Shown here: piece by piece, positions 24,725 through 33,846 of the stretch
Position numbering within the stretch: the first letter of the stretch is position 1
Layout: the number at the start of each line of letters is the position of its first letter
Assembly (NCBI GenBank): GCA_045126815.1
Contig: JBGVPD010000042.1
Location: 1 to 54,955 of the forward strand
Length of the DNA: 54,955 bases
Origin: RGIG1995 sp045126815
Lineage (GTDB): Bacteria > Bacillota > Clostridia > Oscillospirales > CAG-272
Reading direction: 5' to 3'
The notes under the pieces: generated by a model
Databases searched by the model: none
What the model was told of the DNA's origin: nothing
Seen by the model: only the letters and a program-made list of their open reading frames with translations
Program-made: the position numbers and the translations under genes

Positions 24725-26860
24725 CTAACTGTTTTTCAGTCTTCCAAAAAGTCTATTCATATAACGTAATGCATCTTTGTTTTCTTCATTTTGAAGTTGT
24801 CTGTCGCTTGACAAAACTCTATCCGCCTCTTCAAAAGCCTTTTTTAAAAGCTCCATATCGCAAAGAGATGCAAATTTAAATTTCAAACCGCCACTCTGTC
24901 TTGCATCACCCTTGTTATCGGGGAAGAAATCTCCGGGACCTCTTTGTTCAAGGTCAGCTTCAGCTATTTTGTATCCGTTATTTGTAGAACACATAGTATT
25001 AAGACGCGCCTTCGCCTTTTCACCATCCGCAGAAGAAACAAGCACACAGTAAGATTTATCCTTACCTCTTCCCACTCTTCCTCTCAACTGATGAAGCTGT
25101 GAAAGTCCAAACCTTTCGGCATTTTCAATAACCATCAAAACCGCGTTAGGTACGTTTACGCCTACCTCTATAACGGTAGTGGAAACGAGTATTTTTATCT
25201 TATTCTGCTCAAAATCCCTCATTATACGGTCTTTTTCTTTACCCTTCATCTTGCCGTGAATAAGACCTACCGGTATATCGGGAAACACTTCATTTTGCAG
25301 TTTTTGGGCAAGGGAAACAGCAGATTGAAGTTTGACCTTTTCCCTCTTACCGACGTCATCCGCCGTAAACTCAAACGGCAATAATCCCTCGTTCTCATCT
25401 TCGGCTTCTTCAACTGCGGGACAAACAATGTACACTTGATTATTGACGGCATTTTTGCGGATAAATCCGTTAAGTCTTTCTCTATAACTCTCATCCACCA
25501 AAAAAGTATCGACCTTTTGTCTGCCCGGCGGAAGCTCGTCAATAACAGATATATCAAGATCACCGTAAAGAATAAGAGCCAACGTTCTCGGAATGGGAGT
25601 TGCCGACATAACAAGCACGTGGCAATCGTATCCGCTCTTTTTGGTTTTATCCGACAAAGCACTTCTCTGCCTTACACCAAATCTGTGCTGTTCGTCGGTT
25701 ATAACAAGGCCTAAGTTATTAAACTCTAACTTCTCATTGAGTAAAGCATGAGTTCCTATTACTATATCTATTTCTCCCAAAGAAACCTTTTGAATAATAT
25801 CCCTCTTCACCGCAGCGGTTGTAGAGCCTGTAAGAAGAGCCGTCTCGATACCGAGCTGCTTAAACATAGGATAAAGGTCGTTATAATGCTGAGTTGCCAA
25901 TATTTCAGTAGGTGCCATAAAAGCGCTTTGCATACCGTTTTTCTGTGCAACGTACAAAGCAATCGCAGCACAAACGGTCTTACCGCTACCAACATCCCCC
26001 GACAGTAATCGGCTCATAGGTATACCATTTTCGTTTGACAAGTCGTTTATTATTTCACCCACAGCCTTGCTTTGTGCATTAGTCAAACTATACGGAAGAA
26101 GTTTTAAAAATTCCGAAATATCATTATCGGTCATTATCTTTGCAGCACCTTTATTTCTGTGGTTTTTAGCCATAGAAATACCAAGAGCAAAAGCATAAAG
26201 CTCTTCAAAAACAAACCTTTCTCTCGCCTTTTGCACTCTCTCTGTATCTGTCGGAAAATGTATTTCCAAAAGAGCTTCTTTTAAACTCATAAGCCCCATT
26301 TTTTCAAGAGTATCTTTTTTTAGTATCTCAGGAAAAGAATAATTATCGTAAACTAAAGTATTAAGCGCATTTTGAGTTACCGATTTTATAAAATTCTGCG
26401 TAATTCCCTCGCTCAAAGGATATACCGGAACAAGCGACGGCAACTTTTTATCACGTATTATCGGTTCATATACGGGAGAAGTTAACTCTCGACTTCCGTA
26501 TTTCACCGACAGTTTACCGTAAAAACGGAATTCGTCTCCTATATGGAAAATATCTTTCACAAAAGGCTGATTAAAAAATATCAAAGTGCATTTGCCCGTA
26601 TCGTCAAAAGCATTAAACTTTGTGATCTGTTTACGGTTTTTCAAAACAAACGTCTGCGGTTTCGTAGCAACTGTCAGTACAAATGCGCCTACAGTTCCGT
26701 CGGGAGTCATAGCCAAAGGAAGAACGTCACCTCTGTTCTGATACGCTCTCGGAAAATGGTAAAGCAGGTCTTCAATGCAATATATTCCCAAATTATAAAA
26801 AGCTTCACAACGTTTTTTCCCTACGCCCGACAAAGCGCCGATAGGTGTTGATAATTCCAT
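24725..26860 (-). CDS. recG: ATP-dependent DNA helicase RecG
   Basis: RecG is a superfamily 2 branch-migration helicase that remodels stalled forks and Holliday junctions. The 711-residue protein has the N-terminal wedge/OB domain (about 60-150), Walker A GDVGSGKT (288-295), the DEQH box (ITDEQHRFG), motif III SATPIPRT, the C-terminal helicase motifs TTVIEVGVNVPNA and QLRGRVGR, and the RGPGDFF motif. The usual GEFFG-RQSG spacing is lengthened by a few residues (PDNKGDARQSG). The ATG at 26860 has a GGGGGGAG site; the upstream in-frame extension lacks family sequence. It follows an unknown membrane protein gene at 71 nt. Confidence 0.95.
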   Translation of the reverse strand: MELSTPIGALSGVGKKRCEAFYNLGIYCIEDLLYHFPRAYQNRGDVLPLAMTPDGTVGAFVLTVATKPQTFVLKNRKQITKFNAFDDTGKCTLIFFNQPFVKDIFHIGDEFRFYGKLSVKYGSRELTSPVYEPIIRDKKLPSLVPVYPLSEGITQNFIKSVTQNALNTLVYDNYSFPEILKKDTLEKMGLMSLKEALLEIHFPTDTERVQKARERFVFEELYAFALGISMAKNHRNKGAAKIMTDNDISEFLKLLPYSLTNAQSKAVGEIINDLSNENGIPMSRLLSGDVGSGKTVCAAIALYVAQKNGMQSAFMAPTEILATQHYNDLYPMFKQLGIETALLTGSTTAAVKRDIIQKVSLGEIDIVIGTHALLNEKLEFNNLGLVITDEQHRFGVRQRSALSDKTKKSGYDCHVLVMSATPIPRTLALILYGDLDISVIDELPPGRQKVDTFLVDESYRERLNGFIRKNAVNNQVYIVCPAVEEAEDENEGLLPFEFTADDVGKREKVKLQSAVSLAQKLQNEVFPDIPVGLIHGKMKGKEKDRIMRDFEQNKIKILVSTTVIEVGVNVPNAVLMVIENAERFGLSQLHQLRGRVGRGKDKSYCVLVSSADGEKAKARLNTMCSTNNGYKIAEADLEQRGPGDFFPDNKGDARQSGGLKFKFASLCDMELLKKAFEEADRVLSSDRQLQNEENKDALRYMNRLFGRLKNS

Positions 26861-26904
26861 ATCACTCCCCCCTTTACCTTTTAAAATACACTTCAAATCA
26901 ATAT

Positions 26905-26924
26905 GGCGGAGATTATTCTCCGCC
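26905..26924 (-). terminator. Hairpin between the membrane protein gene and recG
   Basis: A perfect 8-bp stem GGCGGAGA/TCTCCGCC with a TTAT-type loop lies right after the stop codon at 26932. The minus strand has no U-tract after it, so it may be a processing or weak attenuation site rather than a full terminator. Confidence 0.4.
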
Positions 26925-26931
26925 TAAAATT

Positions 26932-27837
26932 TTATTCAGTAACAATATCCTCAGTATCTTCTTCGTCAACTGTAAAAATATCATTCTTCGCATTAGCTTT
27001 ATGAATGGTTATTTTCTTACCTTCAACGTCGCAGCCAATTGCAAAATCAATACTTCTTGACACTAAATACAATACCATTCCCGCACCGTAAAGCGAAAAC
27101 ACATTGTTTTCTGTCAGCTTAAATCCATCTTTTATCAAGGACAGAGCATCGGGGACAAATGCTATTGACACAAACAGTATCGCTATATTAGTTATCATAA
27201 AGTAAATTATAGGCTTTGACTTTCCGATATACGCCCTCGTTTCAAAAAGCTGATAAAGCATCAACAACACCAGAGCCACCTGTTGCATAATCCTATATGG
27301 ATCATTCAACATCTGAGTTTTATCAAAATACACACTCATCAAATAAACAAGTGTTAATATCAAAGGAAAGAACGATAAAATCACCGTATGCATCTTTTTT
27401 ACTTTACCCGAAAATGCAACTGAAAGATAATACATAGCTGAGGGAATTGCAAGAAATGCGCATACGTTTCTCAGTTTGTATACGTTACTTAAATTACCCT
27501 GAAAATCAACTATTCTTTCGCCTTTAAAAAACATTAAAGCCGCAAGAGCAACCAATACAGCCGCAACAAAGCTAAAAATCGTCGTCATTACCGAACCGTA
27601 TTTCAAGTCCTTAGGCAACGAGTCCATACGCATCACTACCACAGCGGTAAGAATAAACAACACCGCTATACTGACAAACACGTAAAACACCATAGGCGTT
27701 GACACACCTATCTTATAAAGCCCGTTCTGTTCATCAACGTAGTGTTTTGTAAGTATATTTTGAAATACGACCGCAACCGATGATATAAGCACGGTCATCA
27801 AAACGTACAACCATGACACCTTTTTGTTTTCGTTCAT
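26932..27837 (-). CDS. Unrecognised eight-helix membrane protein
   Basis: I do not recognise this family. The 301-residue protein has eight likely membrane segments (about residues 7-27, 49-69, 84-104, 124-143, 150-170, 184-200, 208-228, 246-264) with short loops, and a soluble, strongly acidic C-terminal tail (DIFTVDEEDTEDIVTE). There is no obvious catalytic motif or transporter signature. The ATG at 27837 is chosen because AAGGATAAGG lies just upstream; an in-frame GTG 18 nt earlier has no such site. It has its own promoter (27887-27915) and precedes recG, but nothing ties it functionally to DNA repair. Confidence 0.7.
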   Translation of the reverse strand: MNENKKVSWLYVLMTVLISSVAVVFQNILTKHYVDEQNGLYKIGVSTPMVFYVFVSIAVLFILTAVVVMRMDSLPKDLKYGSVMTTIFSFVAAVLVALAALMFFKGERIVDFQGNLSNVYKLRNVCAFLAIPSAMYYLSVAFSGKVKKMHTVILSFFPLILTLVYLMSVYFDKTQMLNDPYRIMQQVALVLLMLYQLFETRAYIGKSKPIIYFMITNIAILFVSIAFVPDALSLIKDGFKLTENNVFSLYGAGMVLYLVSRSIDFAIGCDVEGKKITIHKANAKNDIFTVDEEDTEDIVTE

Positions 27838-27886
27838 AATCCTTATCCTTATCACAAATTAATGTTATATTAGAAGATCTACAAAT

Positions 27887-27915
27887 ATTATACACCCTAT
27901 CCGCATATTTTTCAA
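27887..27915 (-). promoter_or_regulatory. Sigma-A promoter of the unknown membrane protein gene
   Basis: Minus strand TTGAAA, 17-bp spacer, TATAAT, just after the yhaN stop codon. Confidence 0.8.
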
Positions 27916-27920
27916 GTACT

Positions 27921-30230
27921 TCAAATATACAAATAGTTATATGCAGACTCGTCTGTTATTTCTTTCATTATATCTGCTTCTCTCGTCTGACTTGTTAAAA
28001 TTATCGCCTGACCGTCGCCATTTGCATATTCTTTCGCAACGACAAGCATATTTTTTAACCTACCATCATCCAGCCTTGCAAATGCTTCATCAAAAACGAC
28101 GGGAAGCTCGTGACCTTTCTTACCGAAAAGATCAGCCAATGCCAAACGCAAAGAAACGTATGCTATGTCCTTTGTTCCCGAACTGACATAATCGATCTCT
28201 TTCGTGTGCACAGATCCCTCTTCATCAAACGAGTACGTCATCTCTAACTTATCCGATACACCTATATCCTTATATTTACCGTCAGATAAAGCCCCCATAA
28301 GTCTTCCCGATGTGGCAGATAACTCGGGCGCTATTTTACCTCTCAATGAATTTGCCGCAAACGTCAGTTTATCAATAGCAAGAACGTATGCATCGTATTT
28401 TAAAGTTAATTCCTCGATCTTATCGTTGATAGCCATAAGTCTGCTCTCAAGTTCTATCGGTCTATCCGTCTTCGCCTTAAGATACACCAAACTCTTTTCA
28501 AGCTCAGTCTGTTTGGAAGAAAGATTTTCTCTCGCCAAAACGGTAAAATCGTATCTTCTCTTTATTTCATCCGACGTTCCGGGGACATATTCACCATCGA
28601 TAGAATCATACTCGTCTTGAAGTTCTTTTTCGTCAAAACCTAAAACTTGTCCTTGTATAACAGCCATTATAGCTTCGTTCTTTTCTATCTCTTTGTCATA
28701 CAGAGAAAGATTCTTGTTTATCTCATTAATATCCGCAATTGCATTTTCAAGGCATTTTGTTACAGTATCATAACCCTTATTGTCAGGCTTTATTCCCCAT
28801 TTCTCAAGGAGCATAACAACTCTTTCAATACATTCGGACAGACGCTTTTCATCGTCCTCTTTTTTTACTCTGTTATATTCAAAAATCTCGCTTTGCTGCG
28901 CTTCTTTTTCCTCGTATTCCTCAATTTTATCAATAATACTGAAAAGCGCATCTTCATTATTTACACCAAAAGTCGAGTATACTTTACCTATTTTACCGTT
29001 TGCTTTGAACGCTACACACAGCAATACAACGCATACACCTAACGAGAGCAAACCGCCGATAAGCATAAAAGCAGCAAGTTTTCCGACAAAACTGCCGAAA
29101 GCGAATCCCAAAAGCAACAGTAAAAATGACAGCAAAGCAAACACGATAGAAAAAGATACGTTTATTTTTTTCTTAAAGCTCAAAGAAGATAAGATATCTC
29201 TAAGCAAGTCCCTTCCGCCAAGCTCTCTTAATGCCGCCTTTTCTTTTACGTAATTAAAAGAATTTACATCTTTGAATTCATAAATTTTTTCAACGGTTTC
29301 GGAATTTTTCTTTAAATAAGATAACTCATTTTTTATTTCATTCAAAGACTTTGTATATTCTTCATCGGGGAAAAATCCGTTAAACGTCGTTGCAGAGATT
29401 ATTTCTCTTTTCCCTTTTTGATAGTTCTGAATATTTTCTCTGTATTTCTTTTTTTCCTCAAATTTTTCAAGAAGGTGGTGTATTTCCGCCTTTCTCAAAA
29501 GACCTGACATTTCTTCACATTCTTTTTTATTCTTCTCAATAGAAGCTTGCGTATTACGCAAAGAACTTTCGTTCTGAATGATAAGCTCGTTATTCTCCCT
29601 AGCCTCTGCAAGTCTTAAAGACAGCTCGTCTCTCTCTTTTTCGTAAGCATCAAGCATACCTCGACCGGTATTCTTTTTGTGTTTTATCATAACTCTTGCT
29701 TCGTCAAGTTTTTTCAAAGCCTTAGTCGTATTTACACTTTCATCGGCAGAGTAAAATATATTTTCAACCGACTGACCGATGCTCTCTCCCTTAAAATAAG
29801 CTCCGTCAGCTTGTCTGATATACACCGTATTTACAAACACTTCTTCAGGGATACCAAAAAAATGCTCACCCGGATTTTTTATACCCGAAACTACCGAATT
29901 ATTTTCAAGATCAACAACGGTGATACTGTCCTTATATCCTGCACCGTGCGCTGTCATAGAACGCTCGATCCTATATCTTTTTCCGTCAATATTGATAGTC
30001 AAACTACCGGAAACGTCGTTAGATTTCCAGCTTATATGTTTTTTTCTCTCGCTTAACTCTCCATCTGTCTGCTTGTTTGACAGACCATAAAAAACGAACT
30101 TTATAAACTCACTCAAAGTCGTCTTACCCGACTCGTTTTTACCCTCAATGATATTAACGCCGTTCTTTAAGTCAAATTCGCATTTAGTGAGTTTACCGAA
30201 GTTACCTATTTTTATATTTTCTATATACAT
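27921..30230 (-). CDS. yhaN: YhaN-like SMC/Rad50-type ATPase with a membrane hairpin
   Basis: ABC/SMC-type ATPase of the Rad50/SbcC superfamily, partner of the YhaO nuclease-like protein. The 769 residues start with the DNA-repair ATPase head (MYIENIKIGNFGKL) and Walker A GKNESGKTT (30-38), then coiled coil (about 170-340). Next come two membrane helices (357-378, 385-408) where SbcC/Rad50 has its zinc hook, a second coiled coil, the signature SSGTKD (683-688) and Walker B LPVVFDEAF (709-717). No CxxC hook is present. The ATG at 30230 is 8 nt after the yhaO stop, and its GAGG site overlaps that stop, so the two are translationally coupled. Function of the pair is poorly known. Confidence 0.88.
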   Translation of the reverse strand: MYIENIKIGNFGKLTKCEFDLKNGVNIIEGKNESGKTTLSEFIKFVFYGLSNKQTDGELSERKKHISWKSNDVSGSLTINIDGKRYRIERSMTAHGAGYKDSITVVDLENNSVVSGIKNPGEHFFGIPEEVFVNTVYIRQADGAYFKGESIGQSVENIFYSADESVNTTKALKKLDEARVMIKHKKNTGRGMLDAYEKERDELSLRLAEARENNELIIQNESSLRNTQASIEKNKKECEEMSGLLRKAEIHHLLEKFEEKKKYRENIQNYQKGKREIISATTFNGFFPDEEYTKSLNEIKNELSYLKKNSETVEKIYEFKDVNSFNYVKEKAALRELGGRDLLRDILSSLSFKKKINVSFSIVFALLSFLLLLLGFAFGSFVGKLAAFMLIGGLLSLGVCVVLLCVAFKANGKIGKVYSTFGVNNEDALFSIIDKIEEYEEKEAQQSEIFEYNRVKKEDDEKRLSECIERVVMLLEKWGIKPDNKGYDTVTKCLENAIADINEINKNLSLYDKEIEKNEAIMAVIQGQVLGFDEKELQDEYDSIDGEYVPGTSDEIKRRYDFTVLARENLSSKQTELEKSLVYLKAKTDRPIELESRLMAINDKIEELTLKYDAYVLAIDKLTFAANSLRGKIAPELSATSGRLMGALSDGKYKDIGVSDKLEMTYSFDEEGSVHTKEIDYVSSGTKDIAYVSLRLALADLFGKKGHELPVVFDEAFARLDDGRLKNMLVVAKEYANGDGQAIILTSQTREADIMKEITDESAYNYLYI

Positions 30231-30238
30231 AGCATACC

Positions 30239-31369
30239 TCAAAAATCAATCACGTTGTTTCCACCCAAAGCCGATAATCCGTACCTCAGAGCTTCATAGG
30301 CTTTTTGTCTCTCTTTTTCGTCTTCACTTTCAAGCAAAGGCTTCATCGCCTCATAAAACGCACCTCTGACGGTCGGATCGTTTTCTAATTTCTCAACATC
30401 AAAAAGCGGTCTTGTTTTGTTTATAACCTCAAGGTAAAACAAATTATCTGCTAAAGACGTAAAATTAGCTTCTGAAATCACAAGCGACGAAGATACGTCC
30501 CCTTCAAGAACGATCCTTACCAAAGCATCTCTGGCATATCCTTTTTCTTCAACAACTGCCTTAACTTTCGGAAGAACGTCGGACAGATTTTGAGCGCCCG
30601 TTACGTTTATCTTTTCCACCTCATAGTGACGCTTACAAAAACGCAATTTCCTAAAAGAAGCTTTCAGTTCGCATTTGTTTTTTTCAAACTCGCACAGTAT
30701 AGCTCCCTTGTATCCGCATTCTCCGAAATCTCTTCCTTCAAGACAACCGGAATATGCGTAAAAAGTATCATCAACCTTTTCAACCTCGCTACCTGCGTGA
30801 ATGTGTCCTAAAGCAACGTAGTCATACCCCGACTCTCTTATCTCATTTACCGAAATAGGACAAGTGCCTTTACCCGACGATGTAATTTCCCCGTGAGCGC
30901 ACATTATATTAATTCTTGAATTTATATTCGGTCTTATTCCCTTAAAAGGATTATAAGATAATTCGGGCGTAACGAACGCATAACCGTACACGTCAACGTT
31001 TATATCATCAAACGAAAACACCGATACGCTTGTGTTTCTGAAAATATATACGTTTGACGGAAACTTAACTTTCGAATATACACTTTCCGCCGTAAATGGA
31101 TCGTGGTTACCGGGCGATATAACAAAACGGCAAGAACTGTTGTCGGCAAACTCTCTTTGCAACATAGAAATCGTATCCCGCGTTACGTTTTCGCTCTCAA
31201 AAAGATCTCCTGCTATTACTACCAAATCTATATTATTCAATTTCACGTAATTCATCATAGATGAAAAAGTTGAAAGAAGCTCACTTCTTCTTAATTCCGA
31301 TTTTCTGACGTCTCCGCATACAAAGGGCGCGTCAAGATGAAGATCGGCACAATGCAACACTTTTACCAT
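30239..31369 (-). CDS. yhaO: YhaO-like metallophosphoesterase (Mre11/SbcD family)
   Basis: Calcineurin-like phosphoesterase related to the Mre11/SbcD nucleases. The 376 residues carry the metal-binding motifs in order: ADLHLDAPF (Asp9, His11), AGDLFES, SPGNHDPF, CAHGEI and ALGHIHAG, so the active site looks complete. The remaining roughly 150 residues form the capping and C-terminal region that would contact the YhaN coiled coil. The ATG at 31369 follows GGAGG at 9 nt; the upstream extension is not family sequence. It is first in an operon with yhaN, from a near-consensus promoter divergent from rbfA. Confidence 0.92.
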   Translation of the reverse strand: MVKVLHCADLHLDAPFVCGDVRKSELRRSELLSTFSSMMNYVKLNNIDLVVIAGDLFESENVTRDTISMLQREFADNSSCRFVISPGNHDPFTAESVYSKVKFPSNVYIFRNTSVSVFSFDDINVDVYGYAFVTPELSYNPFKGIRPNINSRINIMCAHGEITSSGKGTCPISVNEIRESGYDYVALGHIHAGSEVEKVDDTFYAYSGCLEGRDFGECGYKGAILCEFEKNKCELKASFRKLRFCKRHYEVEKINVTGAQNLSDVLPKVKAVVEEKGYARDALVRIVLEGDVSSSLVISEANFTSLADNLFYLEVINKTRPLFDVEKLENDPTVRGAFYEAMKPLLESEDEKERQKAYEALRYGLSALGGNNVIDF

Positions 31370-31391
31370 ATTCGTATTCCTCCATGCATAT

Positions 31392-31420
31392 ATTATACAT
31401 CGCTTCTCCTTTTTTTTCAA
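31392..31420 (-). promoter_or_regulatory. Sigma-A promoter of yhaO-yhaN
   Basis: Minus strand TTGAAA, 17-bp spacer, TATAAT, giving a very short leader before the GGAGG site. Confidence 0.85.
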
Positions 31421-31428
31421 CTTAATTA

Positions 31429-31458
31429 TTGAATTATTTATATATATTGTGTTATAAT
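31429..31458 (+). promoter_or_regulatory. Sigma-A promoter of rbfA-nrnA-truB
   Basis: TTGAAT, 18-bp spacer, TATAAT with a TG extended -10, only 9 bp from the divergent yhaO promoter. Confidence 0.72.
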
Positions 31459-31490
31459 GTAATCAAGTATAACGAAACGAGGAATTTATT

Positions 31491-31844
31491 ATGGCTTCTT
31501 ACAGAAGAGGACGCATTAACGAGGAATTATCAAGAGAACTTTCCTCCATTATCCGAGAGGTAAAAGACCCCAGAGTATCAAAAGCTCTTGTCAGCATTAC
31601 CTCTGCCGACGTTACCGCTGATATGAAATATGCAAAGGTTTATTTCTCCTGCATCGGAAACGTTGATAAAGCGGAAGTAAAAAAAGGTCTTGAAAGTGCA
31701 TCCGGTTTTATCAGAAAACAAGTCGCATTAAGACTTAATCTGCGTCAAACTCCCCAACTTAACTTTATAAGCGACGACTCCATAGAATACGGCGCAAATA
31801 TAAACAGATTGCTTAAACAAGTTGAGGACGATCTGCATGATTAA
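31491..31844 (+). CDS. rbfA: Ribosome-binding factor A
   Basis: RbfA is a KH-fold protein that binds the 30S subunit during late maturation of the 16S rRNA 5' end. The 117 residues show the family pattern RRGRINEELSRELSSII near the N-terminus, VKDPRVSKALVSITSADVT, and the C-terminal LRLNLRQTPQLNFISDDSIEYGANI. Full length. It starts an operon with nrnA (8-nt overlap) and truB, the conserved rbfA-nrnA-truB block of Firmicutes; the usual upstream neighbours nusA and infB are missing here. Confidence 0.96.
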   Translation: MASYRRGRINEELSRELSSIIREVKDPRVSKALVSITSADVTADMKYAKVYFSCIGNVDKAEVKKGLESASGFIRKQVALRLNLRQTPQLNFISDDSIEYGANINRLLKQVEDDLHD

Positions 31845-32823
31845 CAATAACATTACACTTGAGAAAATTGCCGATATTATCAGACAAAAAAACAATATTC
31901 TCATCATAAGCCACATCCGTCCTGACGGAGATACTCTGGCATGTGCATTTGCTTTAAAAAACACATTAAAAGATATGGGCAAAAAGGTATTGTGTACGTC
32001 AAGTGACAAAGTATCAAACAGACTTTCCTTTTTGTGTGACGGCGGACTTTTGTTGCCTAATGAAGTTCCGTCAGATTTTTCACAAGATCTGGTTTTGACT
32101 GTTGACGTTGCAAGTAAGACGATGCTCGGCGACTGCTCGAAATTTATCGGAACTGCAGAAACCATAAAAATCGACCATCATAGGCCGGAAGATACCTTCG
32201 GCGCCGATCACTATTATACCGAAGAAAACAGCGCATCGTGCTCTGAAATCATTTTTGACCTTATCAACATTCTAACAGAAAAAATGAGTGACAGAGTATG
32301 CGAACTTTTATATGCGGGTATCAGCTTTGACACGGGCTGCTTTATGCATTCAAACGTAACAGAATCAACTCATCTTAAAGCCGCATATCTCGTATCAAGA
32401 AAAGTAGATACATCTCCCATTAACCAAAAGCTCTTCGGAAACAAATCGCAAAAAGAGATCGAAGCTTTAAAACTTGCATATAACAGCCTCGAATTTTACG
32501 AAAACGGTAAAATCGCCGTAGTCTGTATTACAAACAAAATGCGTGAAGATAAAAATTTAAGCGAAGACGATATAGCAGACATTTCCCAAATCCCGATTGA
32601 AATCGAGGGAGTACTTATCGGCGTAACACTGAAAGAAAAAGGCGATAAGCCTTGCAATTACAAAGTGTCTATGCGCAGCCGTCCGGGAGTAAATGCAGGA
32701 AATGCGTGTGTCTCCTTGGGAGGCGGAGGACATTTGTGTGCAGCAGGCGCACTTGTAATCGCTCCTACAAAAGAAGAGGCTATACAAAGAGTTATAAACG
32801 CATCGATTCCCGAACTACACTAA
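31837..32823 (+). CDS. nrnA: DHH-family oligoribonuclease / pAp phosphatase NrnA
   Basis: NrnA degrades short oligoribonucleotides (nanoRNA) and dephosphorylates 3'-phosphoadenosine 5'-phosphate. The 328-residue protein has the DHH motifs ISHIRPDGD (metal ligands), TVDVA, IKIDHHRPED and ISFDTGCF, and the DHHA1 substrate-binding motif GGGGHLCAAGA near the C-terminus. The ATG at 31837 has a GAGGA site inside rbfA and overlaps its stop, so translation is coupled. Its place between rbfA and truB is the standard one in Firmicutes. Confidence 0.94.
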   Translation: MINNNITLEKIADIIRQKNNILIISHIRPDGDTLACAFALKNTLKDMGKKVLCTSSDKVSNRLSFLCDGGLLLPNEVPSDFSQDLVLTVDVASKTMLGDCSKFIGTAETIKIDHHRPEDTFGADHYYTEENSASCSEIIFDLINILTEKMSDRVCELLYAGISFDTGCFMHSNVTESTHLKAAYLVSRKVDTSPINQKLFGNKSQKEIEALKLAYNSLEFYENGKIAVVCITNKMREDKNLSEDDIADISQIPIEIEGVLIGVTLKEKGDKPCNYKVSMRSRPGVNAGNACVSLGGGGHLCAAGALVIAPTKEEAIQRVINASIPELH

Positions 32824-32845
32824 AACATATTCGAAAGGTAAATTT

Positions 32846-33766
32846 ATGTCGGATAACACACCAATGGGCGTAGTTTGTATAAACAAGCACGAAGGAGTTA
32901 CATCCCATACTATCGTTAATATTGTAAGAAGACTGTATAATACCAAACAAGTGGGGCACACAGGCACTCTTGATCCTATGGCTACGGGGGTTTTACCCGT
33001 AATGGTGGGGAGAGCAGTTAAAGCTTCCGAGTATTTGACAGCCGAGGATAAAGGTTACATAGCTGAAATGCAATTAGGTGTTATTACGGATACGGGCGAT
33101 ATAACGGGAAATATTTTGGAACAAAACAGCAACATTCCAAGCTGCGAAGCTGTAAAAAACGTTGTAAAAACCTTTATTGGAAACATATCGCAGACTCCGC
33201 CTATGTACAGCGCCCTTAAAGTTAACGGACAAAAACTCGTAGATCTCGCACGAAAAGGTATTGAAGTGGAGAGACAATCGAGAGAAATACACATAAATAA
33301 CATATCAGTGGAGTGTGTAGACGAAAACGAAGGCATATACGAGTTAAATGTGGATTGTTCAAAAGGCACATACATCAGAACTCTCATCACCGATATCGGA
33401 GAAAAGCTTGAATGCGGCGCTACTATGACCAAGCTTCACAGAACTAAAAGTGGTAATTTTTCTATCACCAACGCTATCTCCGTTTATGAACTGGAAAATT
33501 TAAGCCTTGAAGAAAGATACGAAAAACTTCTTCCGCTTGACTCCCTCTTCAGCGATCTGGAGTCTGTAAACTTACCGCCTTTCTTTGAAAAACTTGCAAG
33601 AAGCGGTCTTGAAATTTATCTTAAAAAAATAAACATCCCTTCCGATAAAATTGAAGTAGGTAAAAAATACAAATTGTGCTCAAACAACCTCTTCTTTGCC
33701 CTCGGCGAAGTCAGAGATTATCCCGACGGGAAAGCTATAAAACCAATAAAACAGTTCGTTTTATAG
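32846..33766 (+). CDS. truB: tRNA pseudouridine-55 synthase
   Basis: TruB isomerises U55 of the T-loop of nearly all tRNAs and acts as a tRNA chaperone. The 306 residues include the start GVVCINKHEGVTSHTIVN, the catalytic Asp in GHTGTLDPMATGVLP (about residues 38-52) and CSKGTYIRTLITDIG. A short C-terminal PUA-like extension follows. AAAGG precedes the ATG. Last gene of the rbfA operon, before a terminator shared with the convergent serS. Confidence 0.96.
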   Translation: MSDNTPMGVVCINKHEGVTSHTIVNIVRRLYNTKQVGHTGTLDPMATGVLPVMVGRAVKASEYLTAEDKGYIAEMQLGVITDTGDITGNILEQNSNIPSCEAVKNVVKTFIGNISQTPPMYSALKVNGQKLVDLARKGIEVERQSREIHINNISVECVDENEGIYELNVDCSKGTYIRTLITDIGEKLECGATMTKLHRTKSGNFSITNAISVYELENLSLEERYEKLLPLDSLFSDLESVNLPPFFEKLARSGLEIYLKKINIPSDKIEVGKKYKLCSNNLFFALGEVRDYPDGKAIKPIKQFVL

Positions 33767-33786
33767 TAGTCAAACCTAACAAAAAA

Positions 33787-33835
33787 ACAAAAGAGAACAA
33801 AACAGCTTTTAAACTGTATTGTTCTCTTTATTTTT
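33787..33835 (+). terminator. Bidirectional terminator between truB and serS
   Basis: AAAGAGAACAA (33790-33800) pairs with TTGTTCTCTTT (33819-33829), with an inner ACAG/CTGT stem, flanked by A-runs on the left and T-runs on the right. Confidence 0.92.
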
Positions 33836-33846
33836 ATCTGATTATT

